5,136 bases of DNA from Nitrospira sp. (GTDB lineage Bacteria > Nitrospirota > Nitrospiria > Nitrospirales > Nitrospiraceae). Positions 1 to 4,669 of the stretch are shown in pieces. Position numbers and translations under genes: made by a program. Numbering within the stretch: position 1 is the first letter of the stretch; every line of letters starts with the position of its first letter. The stretch is from NCBI GenBank assembly GCA_030456405.1, contig JAKDNQ010000177.1:1-5136 (forward strand), read 5' to 3'. The notes beneath the pieces were generated by a model. It made no database searches. It was not told the DNA's origin and saw only the letters and a list, made by a program, of their open reading frames with translations.

Positions 1-74
1 TGCTCCTCAAGACGGCGCTGCTGTTCAAAGATCGCGTCATCCTGATCGACGTGCCATTCCACCTGAAGAGGTAA
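1..74 (+). CDS. C-terminal end of an unidentified protein (partial)
   Basis: An open frame enters from the left edge (first full codon at base 3) and ends at TAA 72-74. The 23 visible residues end in ILIDVPFHLKR. They are too few to identify a family. The stop lies 2 bases before the ATG of the next gene, and the SD-like GAAGAGG (65-71) of that gene is inside these last codons, so the two genes are probably one transcription unit with coupled translation. This is inferred from spacing; the frame could be chance, but tight packing and a good ribosome site at its end support a real gene. Confidence 0.55.
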   Translation, partial: LLKTALLFKDRVILIDVPFHLKR

Positions 75-76
75 CC

Positions 77-1117
77 ATGAAGCGTGAAACGAGACGCTGG
101 AACGTTGGCGTATTCGCGGTTGCTTTGTGTCTTGCACTTTCGGCACAGCAGGCGCTGGCCTTCAAGATCCTTGAGCCGGTAGAAGGGACAACGCTCACGT
201 CAGGGGCAACCATCACTGCCCATGTAGATCTGGGAAAAGATTCCGGCATCGTTCAGGTCCGCTACTATTGGTATGGCGAACAGGATGACACCCTGGTGGA
301 ACAGGAGGACGCCACCGCCATGGGGTCGATCGTGGCGCCTGTCGCGCTGATCGGATTGTCCCATCATCACCCACCCTTTGGCGGTCCATTATTGGTCCCA
401 AAAGACGGCATTGGACCGATGCGGTTACTGGCCGTCGCCGAAATTTCACGAGGCCGCTTGGGGACGAGAGCCGTCTTTGACGAAATTCTCGTACATGTCG
501 AACCTAACGCCAGCCTCACAACTATCGATTTTGAAACGGATAAGCCCTTGCATCTCGGACGGGCAGGGCAATCCTCTGCATTCGGTCACGTCGATTCTTT
601 GGGTAAGATTTTCGAGCTTCCCGTCATAGGCGAATTTTCCGATGGCGTCACTCGGCGAATGAGCTCTCCAGCCTCGGGGACAACCTATCGATCGTCAAAT
701 CAAAACGTGATCAAGGTTCTCTCCGGCGGCCTTCTTCAGATTGTCGGGAACGGAAAAACCACGCTCATCGTAACCAGTCGAGATAAACAAGAGTCACTCG
801 ATGTGGATGTCAATGTGAACGACGAGCCGAACGAACCGCCAGTGGCCGATGCAGGAATCAACAAAACAGTGAAGGCAGGGTCAAAAGTGAAATTGAGCGG
901 ATTGAAGAGCCGCGATGCCGAAGGCGAAGCCCTCTACTACGCGTGGAGCCAGGTGCGCGGCAGCAAAATCGCCCTGCTGGACGTGGCGAACGCCGAAGCC
1001 TCCTTCCTCGCTCCGATGGTGTCGGAAAAACAGACCTATCGGTTTAAGCTGCGGGTGACGGATAAGAAGGGGGCGGACAGTGTGCCGGCGTTTGTCGACG
1101 TAGTTGTTGAGCCCTAA
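77..1117 (+). CDS. Secreted multi-domain Ig/BIG2/PKD-like protein
   Basis: A 346-residue exported protein of unknown specific role. Residues 1-28 form a Sec signal peptide: basic MKRETRR, a hydrophobic core (VGVFAVALCLALSA) and an ALA cleavage site before F29. Residues 29-143 open with ILEPVEGTTLTSG and look like a bacterial Ig-like beta domain. Residues about 145-248 resemble a BIG2 domain (FSDGVTRR, SSNQNVIKV, GNGKTTLIV). Residues 254-346 resemble a PKD/K319L-like domain (PPVADAG, VKLSG, KSRDAEGEALYYAW, YRFKLRVTDKKGA). No catalytic motif, transmembrane anchor, lipobox or sorting signal is visible, so a periplasmic or extracellular binding or structural role is inferred. The start is supported by GAAGAGG 5 bases upstream and by the signal peptide. 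It follows the upstream gene by 2 bases, so the two may act together. Confidence 0.85.
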   Translation: MKRETRRWNVGVFAVALCLALSAQQALAFKILEPVEGTTLTSGATITAHVDLGKDSGIVQVRYYWYGEQDDTLVEQEDATAMGSIVAPVALIGLSHHHPPFGGPLLVPKDGIGPMRLLAVAEISRGRLGTRAVFDEILVHVEPNASLTTIDFETDKPLHLGRAGQSSAFGHVDSLGKIFELPVIGEFSDGVTRRMSSPASGTTYRSSNQNVIKVLSGGLLQIVGNGKTTLIVTSRDKQESLDVDVNVNDEPNEPPVADAGINKTVKAGSKVKLSGLKSRDAEGEALYYAWSQVRGSKIALLDVANAEASFLAPMVSEKQTYRFKLRVTDKKGADSVPAFVDVVVEP

Positions 1118-1133
1118 GAGGCAGGAGCGACTG

Positions 1134-1275
1134 GGTGCTCTCCTTGCTCGCGCAACGCGCGGCCTCCGAAGGATGAGAGGGAGTGGCCAGGTGCCCTTCT
1201 TGCTCGCAGAACGCGCACGATAAGAATGTGCTCGTTCGATGCGCGCAGTAAAGGGCAGCCTCGGCCACTCCCTTT
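1134..1275. repeat. GC-rich intergenic repeat with long imperfect hairpin
   Basis: This is the main content of the 283-base gap between the Ig-like protein and the PhyH gene. Two 28-base direct copies, 1134-1161 and 1190-1217, match at 23 of 28 positions and share the core CTTGCTCGC..AACGCGC. Bases 1178-1200 (AGGGAGTGGCCAGGTGCCCTT) pair with 1251-1273 apart from small bulges. Inner segments (CTCGCAGAACGCGCAC against GTGCTCGTTCGATGCGCGCAG) extend the pairing to a loop near 1219-1227, giving a hairpin of about 100 nt. The first copy contains its own small GCGC-AAC-GCGC palindrome. No T-run follows, so a classical intrinsic terminator is unlikely. The form resembles REP/MITE-type dispersed repeats; copy number cannot be judged here. 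The rest of the gap (1276-1395) shows no gene or clear promoter. Confidence 0.6.
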
Positions 1276-1395
1276 AAAAGAGGTCTGAGAACTGGGTTCT
1301 AATTGGACGCACGCAGGTGAGAACATCCCGGCCGCTCGAACTATACACAGCGCAAGACAAACACCGACTCATCAAACCTCCAACACACTCTTGAT

Positions 1396-1400
1396 AAGGA
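1396..1400 (+). promoter_or_regulatory. Abnormally close SD-like AAGGA before the PhyH start
   Basis: AAGGA abuts the ATG at 1401 with no spacer, whereas 5-9 bases is usual. An in-frame TAA at 1395-1397 rules out an upstream start. The next in-frame ATG would be codon 44 and would remove the conserved PhyH N-terminus. The ATG at 1401 is therefore kept, but initiation may be weak. Confidence 0.4.
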
Positions 1401-2075
1401 ATGGAAGATCTAAACAAAAACGGCTTCTCTGTAGTCCATAGTGTTTTTTCAAGCTCGGAGTGCACGGGTATCCTGGACCATCTTTCAAATTGGAAGGTCG
1501 GTCGAAGCCGCGCAGGAACCCGTCATCTTATGACTTGTCCAGCAGTCTTATCTTTGGCAAACGACAAACGGCTGATTGCATTGGCTTCGACCGCTCTTTC
1601 GGGACCTGCAACTCCTTACCGCGCAACATTATTTGAAAAATCCCCAAATTCAAATTGGCTGGTCGTATGGCATCAAGATACTGCTCTTCCCCTTAGCAAG
1701 AAACTTGATGGTTCAGAATGGGGACCATGGTCTAATAAGTTAGGCGTGACATACGCACACGCACCATCATGGGCGCTGGAGAAAGTTATTACACTAAGAG
1801 TCCACTTGGACCCCTGTGGTCCAGAGAATGGGCCATTGCGTGTCATCCCGGGAAGCCATCAGAACGGTGTGCTTACGGATGATGAAATTGGTGCTATTAC
1901 CAAGACTGAGGTCTCTACAGAATGTGCGGTGTCTGCGGGGGGAGTGCTGTTGATGAAACCTCTTATTATCCACGCCTCATCGAAGAGTAAAAGCAAAACA
2001 CCTCGAAGAATTCTTCACATTGAATATGCGCCTCAGGCTGGTGTCGGAACTGGTATTGACCTCGCCCTCGCATAA
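1401..2075 (+). CDS. Phytanoyl-CoA dioxygenase (PhyH) family oxygenase
   Basis: A 224-residue member of the PhyH family of non-haem Fe(II)/2-oxoglutarate-dependent oxygenases, which hydroxylate (or in some members halogenate) small molecules. The N-terminus NGFSVVHSVFSSSECTGIL is the usual PhyH opening. WHQDTALPL supplies the iron ligands H91 and D93; the distal histidine is H191 in PLIIHASS; R202 or R203, 11-12 residues later, fits the 2-oxoglutarate carboxylate-binding arginine. GPLRVIPGSHQNGVL (about 144-158) is the characteristic segment before the distal His. D93 argues against halogenase chemistry, which needs Gly or Ala there. The length is slightly short for the family but no core strand looks missing. 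The substrate is not predictable. The gene stands alone, with no pathway neighbours. It is visibly AT-richer than the Ig-like gene (one 60-base sample at 1621 is 38% GC), which hints at acquisition. The start is the first ATG after an in-frame stop. Confidence 0.9.
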   Translation: MEDLNKNGFSVVHSVFSSSECTGILDHLSNWKVGRSRAGTRHLMTCPAVLSLANDKRLIALASTALSGPATPYRATLFEKSPNSNWLVVWHQDTALPLSKKLDGSEWGPWSNKLGVTYAHAPSWALEKVITLRVHLDPCGPENGPLRVIPGSHQNGVLTDDEIGAITKTEVSTECAVSAGGVLLMKPLIIHASSKSKSKTPRRILHIEYAPQAGVGTGIDLALA

Positions 2076-2092
2076 AATACATTGCTCTCTTG

Positions 2093-2137
2093 CTATGCCT
2101 TACTCAGTCGTATTAGCCAGTAAGTTTGGCGGGCTAG
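2093..2137 (-). pseudogene. Short duplicate of the C-terminal end of the 4670-5136 gene
   Basis: Read on the minus strand these 14 codons plus stop give LARQTYWLIRLSKA. The complete C-terminus of the gene at the right edge is QARQTYGPVRLGRV. The two align without a gap to the same stop position, sharing ARQTY and RL with V/I and R/K conservative changes. At the DNA level about 26 of 37 bases match, and most differences are transitions. Similarity ends abruptly upstream of this tail. I interpret it as a decayed duplicated gene end or part of a dispersed repeat; chance is less likely given the shared stop. No function is expected. Confidence 0.45.
2116..2135. repeat. Left copy of a 20-base direct repeat (partner 4693-4712)
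   Basis: GCCAGTAAGTTTGGCGGGCT here matches GCCCGTAGGTTTGGCGGGCT at 4693-4712 at 18 of 20 bases in the same orientation. The copies are 2,577 bases apart and enclose the toxin-antitoxin genes, the orphan antitoxin and the ATPase. It may be an att-like remnant or a dispersed repeat end. Confidence 0.5.
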
Positions 2138-2180
2138 AGGGAATGCTTCGGCATGGCAGGGAACGCTATACACACATCTT

Positions 2181-2209
2181 TGGACAACCGCCACACTCCT
2201 CAGTATAAT
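2181..2209 (+). promoter_or_regulatory. Sigma70-type promoter of the antitoxin-PIN operon
   Basis: The -35 TGGACA (2181-2186, 5 of 6 consensus) is separated by 17 bases from a perfect -10 TATAAT (2204-2209). The predicted transcription start is near 2216, one base before the ATG at 2217, so the mRNA would be leaderless if translation starts there. If translation instead starts at the ATG at 2283, this promoter gives a 5' leader of about 67 bases. Confidence 0.75.
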
Positions 2210-2216
2210 ACGGACC

Positions 2217-2423
2217 ATGTTGCGCTCACGAGACACGTCTCGATCAACAGGCGGAAAGAAACAGAGCCAAGGGCGACGCCGCATGAAAGTGCGAACATCG
2301 GCTCCTGTATGGGAGGAACTCCTACGCATTACGCAAACCATACCTGAGTCCGATCTCCACAAACTTCCTACCGACATGTCTGTCAATCACGACCACTATC
2401 TGTACGGCAGTCACACCGAGTGA
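2217..2423 (+). CDS. Small antitoxin-like protein upstream of PIN protein
   Basis: A 68-residue protein, probably the antitoxin of the following PIN-domain protein; it would bind and neutralise the toxin in the cytoplasm. The C-terminal half carries VWEELLRITQTIPESDLHKLPTD-type helical sequence and NHDHYLYG, a tail I know from small proteins encoded just upstream of PIN genes in several environmental phyla. No standard RHH or AbrB domain is evident; the basic stretch 9-22 (SRSTGGKKQSQGRRR region) might contact nucleic acid. There are two possible starts. The ATG at 2217 lies 7 bases after a perfect TATAAT and lacks an SD (leaderless model). The ATG at 2283 (codon 23) has AAGG 10 bases upstream and gives a 46-residue product keeping the conserved part. 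Its TGA overlaps the PIN GTG start (GTGA, 4 bases), implying coupled translation. Confidence 0.65.
   Translation: MLRSRDTSRSTGGKKQSQGRRRMKVRTSAPVWEELLRITQTIPESDLHKLPTDMSVNHDHYLYGSHTE
2229..2242 (+). promoter_or_regulatory. Palindrome just after the operon transcription start
   Basis: CGAGAC-AC-GTCTCG has perfect 6-base arms and a 2-base spacer, centred about 20 bases after the predicted transcription start. The position suits an operator for autoregulation by the antitoxin or toxin complex. It also lies in codons 5-9 of the longer antitoxin model, so it may be coding coincidence. Confidence 0.35.
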
Positions 2424-2851
2424 AACGCCTCTTCGCGGATACGGTCTACTGGACCGCCCTCACCAACTCTTTCGACCAGTATCACGGTAGAGCGATCGAA
2501 GTCTCCGAAGCATTGAGTCCTTGTCGTCTATTTATGACCGACCTGGTGCTCATCAAGTTCCTCAATGCTTTAGCTGACAGCGGCGCCCATGTTCGCAGCG
2601 CGGCAGTTCAGATGGTCGAAACGATTCGGCGCAACCCGCAAGTTTCCGTTGTTCCGATGAGCTACCGGACATTTACGCAAAGCCTCGCGCTGTACAAGGC
2701 TCGTCCTGACAAGGGCTATAGTCTTACCGATTGCAGCTCGATGCTACTTATGCGCGAACGCCACCTCTCGGAAGCTCTAACTACAGATCGGCACTTCGAG
2801 CAGGAAGGTTTCGTGGTATTGTTGCGCACGCCCGTTCGTCGCCCCTACTGA
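2420..2851 (+). CDS. PIN-domain protein, VapC-like toxin with altered active site
   Basis: 143 residues, the normal length for a single PIN domain. PIN toxins cleave RNA with Mg2+ or Mn2+ held by a cluster of acidic residues. Visible landmarks: N-terminal RLFADTVYW with D7; TDLVLIKFLNALA at 40-52; SLTDCSSMLLMRER with D104; ALTTDRHFEQEGF with D123. In this subfamily the second motif normally reads like VLxE(F/L)xNAL, so K46 (AAG, 2555-2557) replaces the catalytic glutamate. D41 nearby is an acid but not at the usual site. The other three acids and the full fold are kept, so the protein may bind but cleave poorly, or use another ligand. The GTG start overlaps the antitoxin stop by 4 bases and gives the family's KRLFADT beginning. 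It is co-transcribed from the 2181 promoter. Confidence 0.88.
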   Translation: MKRLFADTVYWTALTNSFDQYHGRAIEVSEALSPCRLFMTDLVLIKFLNALADSGAHVRSAAVQMVETIRRNPQVSVVPMSYRTFTQSLALYKARPDKGYSLTDCSSMLLMRERHLSEALTTDRHFEQEGFVVLLRTPVRRPY

Positions 2852-2854
2852 TGA

Positions 2855-3004
2855 GTAATAACTTCCCCCTCAGTTTATCTCTTCGACAATTGGGCCTACT
2901 TGAGTTGTATCGGCCCGTGGATCGTGGGCACGTTGTGGAAATTCGTCGGCGAGGCGGCGGGTTGGTTCAAGGGTTTGCCCTCAAGGGTTCTTTCCCTATA
3001 CTGA
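2855..3004 (+). other. Gap after the PIN gene with a start-less coding-like frame
   Basis: The PIN frame continues after two consecutive stops (TGATGA, 2849-2854) without a further stop to TGA 3002-3004. It reads VYLFDNWAYLSCIGPWIV and then a Trp-rich stretch ending SRVLSLY. There is no ATG or GTG with a ribosome site, though third positions are GC-rich as in real genes here. An ATG frame at 2851-3030 (59 residues) overlaps it, but its composition is unconvincing. I regard this as non-coding or a fragment of a decayed gene; no family is recognised. Confidence 0.25.
2975..3002 (+). promoter_or_regulatory. Candidate promoter of the RHH antitoxin gene
   Basis: TTGCCC (2975-2980, 4 of 6), a 16-base spacer and TATACT (2997-3002, 5 of 6). 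It predicts a transcription start near 3009 and a leader of about 37 bases holding the AAGGAG at 3034-3039. This is plausible but weaker than the other two promoters. Confidence 0.4.
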
Positions 3005-3045
3005 GCCCATTACGAGACACAGCATCCTAAGCGAAGGAGCCGACC

Positions 3046-3243
3046 ATGGCGACGCTCACAATATCCCTCTCGGATGAAGAAATGCGACGGCTGGAGGCGC
3101 TTGGTAAGCGCGAGGGTTTAACCGTCGAACAGATGGTTCGCCTCAGCATCCACGACTTCATTGGCCAGCCTGATGACGCGTTCCACGCCGCTGCCAAGCG
3201 TGTGATGGAGAGGAACGCCGAACTTTATCAGCGTCTTTCGTAG
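3046..3243 (+). CDS. Ribbon-helix-helix antitoxin-like protein, no toxin partner
   Basis: A 65-residue small DNA-binding protein. The N-terminal strand ATLTISLS (2-9) followed by helices at about 10-21 (DEEMRRLEALGKR) and 25-38 (LTVEQMVRLSIHDF) fits the MetJ/Arc/CopG fold, which binds DNA as a dimer through the strand. The C-terminal tail ending AAKRVMERNAELYQRLS resembles antitoxins whose gene normally precedes a Doc/Fic or PIN toxin and neutralises it. The start is secure: AAGGAG (3034-3039) lies 6 bases before the ATG. After the stop there are only 125 bases before the end of the convergent ATPase gene, and no toxin frame lies in them. The gene is therefore an orphan: a toxin lost, encoded elsewhere, or a solo regulator. 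It could in principle also act on the nearby PIN operon. Confidence 0.8.
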   Translation: MATLTISLSDEEMRRLEALGKREGLTVEQMVRLSIHDFIGQPDDAFHAAAKRVMERNAELYQRLS

Positions 3244-3368
3244 CCGACCAACTCACTATTCTGCTAGCCGCTTCAGCATCAGCCCATACTGCCTGCGAAG
3301 TTCTTGATCGCCACCTTGATTCGTGACAAATCGACCCCAACCTTCGCTTTTTTGCCCCTTTGCCCTAA
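3244..3368. other. Convergent intergenic gap
   Basis: This gap lies between the stops of the RHH gene (plus) and the ATPase (minus). A T6 run at 3348-3353 has no stable stem before it, so no terminator is called. On the minus strand, 3256-3330 reads FVTNQGGDQELRRQYG and on to KRLAE before a stop. It looks faintly gene-like but has no start of its own and may be a remnant or chance. Confidence 0.4.
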
Positions 3369-4517
3369 CTAGCGATATCTTCCACCCCAGAGCGCGTCTA
3401 AGAACTCTCGATATGGCAGCACGGTCACTCCATCGACTGTGCGGGCACGCGCTTCCAGGCAGACACATAGATAGCGCTTGAACTGTTTCTCTTCGGCCAG
3501 CGCGCGCAAGGACTTCAGATCGTGCGGTGAGACGTTCTTCTTGGCTTTCACCTCGATCGCCGTGTGATCCCCAAGAATAAAGTCTACTTCGAACCCAGAT
3601 GTCGTCCGCCAATAGGTGAGCGGCTCACCGGATATGTAGTCGCGGTAACTGAGCAGCTCGTGGATGAGATATGTTTCCATTGCCTCTCCGAACTCGGGTG
3701 TGCCGGGACGGAACTCGCGCCCCTGCAGTGCCGCAACGACTCCGACGTCAAAGAAGTAGTACTTTGAAGAAACCAGCGGTTTTCGCTTTCGTGACTGTCG
3801 CCAGGCCGGCAGTTCATGGAGGACCAACGTGTCTTTCAAGATATCAAAATATTCATACACAGTCGTCCGTGGCACCTGTGCATCATTGCCGACTTTTGTA
3901 AAATTAACGATTGTCCCGTTACAGAGGGCCGCCACCTTGAGAAATCGGCTGAATGCCGGCACGTTCCGCGTGGCGCCTTCGGCGACGATTTCTTGTTGGA
4001 GATAGGCCCCAGCGTACGCGTCGAGGTCCGCGCGCGGATCGTCGGACAGATACACCGACGGTAACAGCCCATTCATGATTGCCCGCTCCAAGTCGAACCG
4101 ATTTCCAAGTTCGCGATATGTCAACGGATAGAGGTATTTTGTCCTAGCCCGTCCTCCGAGGAGGTTCACGCCACCCCGGCGCAACTTGCGGGCGCTGGAG
4201 CCTGTCAACAGAAAGCGGATGCCCCGCTGTTCGATGAGACGATGCACCTCGTTCAGAAGTTCAGGGAGCCGCTGAATCTCATCGATCACCACGAAACGGT
4301 CTTTCCTCGTAATTTCCTCCGCGAGGCGTCCAGGATTATGACTCAGCGCCAAAAAAACCGATGTGTCGAGCAAGTCGTACAGGCGAACGCCTTTGAGTCC
4401 GTGTGCGATGAGAGAGGACTTGCCGGTCTGGCGAGGGCCGAGGAGAAAATAGGATTTCTTCTCCAAGAGGACACGAAGATTCAACAGACGATCGATGTAA
4501 GGCAAATGGTCCTGCAT
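3369..4517 (-). CDS. AAA family ATPase with DUF4143 nuclease-like C-terminus
   Basis: 382 residues, full length for the widespread AAA_14/DUF4143 ATPase family, whose cellular job is largely undefined and whose genes often sit in variable regions. Walker A is GPRQTGKSS (27-35, K33); Walker B is RFVVIDEIQRLP (D79, E80); LLTGSSARKL (103-111) is the sensor-1 segment, followed by LLGGRARTKYLYPLTYREL. After about residue 165 comes the DUF4143 region: a winged-helix-like stretch (GNDAQVPRTTVYEYFDIL, 210-227), then YFFDVGVVAAL (254-264) and a PD-(D/E)xK-like core with GFEVDFIL (E310, D312) and AIEVKAKK (E322, K324). All expected motifs are intact. The start has no SD; it lies 8 bases after TATAAT, suggesting a leaderless mRNA. 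It is monocistronic as far as seen and convergent with the RHH gene. Confidence 0.93.
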   Translation of the reverse strand: MQDHLPYIDRLLNLRVLLEKKSYFLLGPRQTGKSSLIAHGLKGVRLYDLLDTSVFLALSHNPGRLAEEITRKDRFVVIDEIQRLPELLNEVHRLIEQRGIRFLLTGSSARKLRRGGVNLLGGRARTKYLYPLTYRELGNRFDLERAIMNGLLPSVYLSDDPRADLDAYAGAYLQQEIVAEGATRNVPAFSRFLKVAALCNGTIVNFTKVGNDAQVPRTTVYEYFDILKDTLVLHELPAWRQSRKRKPLVSSKYYFFDVGVVAALQGREFRPGTPEFGEAMETYLIHELLSYRDYISGEPLTYWRTTSGFEVDFILGDHTAIEVKAKKNVSPHDLKSLRALAEEKQFKRYLCVCLEARARTVDGVTVLPYREFLDALWGGRYR

Positions 4518-4525
4518 CCGTGGCG

Positions 4526-4554
4526 ATTATAATTCACGTCGCCTGTTTCGTCAA
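4526..4554 (-). promoter_or_regulatory. Strong promoter of the ATPase gene
   Basis: On the minus strand, TTGACG (4549-4554, 5 of 6) is followed by a 17-base spacer and a perfect TATAAT (4526-4531). The predicted start is near 4519, only 2 bases before the ATG at 4517. Confidence 0.8.
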
Positions 4555-4585
4555 ATGCCATTCCAAATGACGACTCATCCGTCAT
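4549..4585. promoter_or_regulatory. Clustered CGTCA half-sites at and upstream of the -35 box
   Basis: CGTCA at 4549-4553 lies inside the -35 box, TGACG is at 4568-4572 and CGTCA at 4580-4584. The last two form ATGACG-7-CGTCAT (4567-4585), and the first two form TCGTCA-14-TGACGA. The arrangement resembles binding sites for a dimeric regulator that could occlude the ATPase promoter. This is inferred from symmetry and position only. Confidence 0.4.
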
Positions 4586-4615
4586 GAAAGCCCCTGGCAA
4601 GTAGATCCTGAACAT

Positions 4616-4645
4616 GGACGCCGCCATCTTAATACGGACGCCGCC
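4616..4645. repeat. Two copies of GGACGCCGCC, 20-base period
   Basis: GGACGCCGCC occurs at 4616-4625 and 4636-4645, between the ATPase promoter and the end of the edge gene. The 10 bases between them are AT-rich (ATCTTAATAC). The function is unknown. The rest of 4586-4669 shows no gene. Confidence 0.5.
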
Positions 4646-4669
4646 TAAGAAGACTGCTGTTGATGCAAG

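Noticed and set aside
2099..2124. CTTACT...AGTAAG inverted repeat after the PhyH gene as a terminator
   Set aside because: The stem is only 6 bases with a 14-base loop and is followed by TTTGG, not a T-run; it also falls in the duplicated gene-end sequence.
2093..2386. 97-codon minus-strand frame antisense to the antitoxin
   Set aside because: Only its last 14 codons resemble anything; the rest is antisense to a better-supported gene and has a shadow-like composition.
2851..3030. 59-codon ATG frame overlapping the PIN stop by one base
   Set aside because: No SD of its own beyond coupling, Arg/Gly-rich low-quality sequence, poor third-position GC, and it overlaps a candidate promoter; not called as a gene.
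3318..3353. T6 run at 3348-3353 as an intrinsic terminator for the RHH gene
   Set aside because: No stable GC-rich stem lies directly upstream; only a 4-base GATT/AATC pairing is visible.
3256..3612. 118-codon minus-strand frame running from inside the ATPase gene past its end
   Set aside because: Most of it overlaps the well-supported ATPase in another frame; only the last 25 codons look gene-like, which is not enough.
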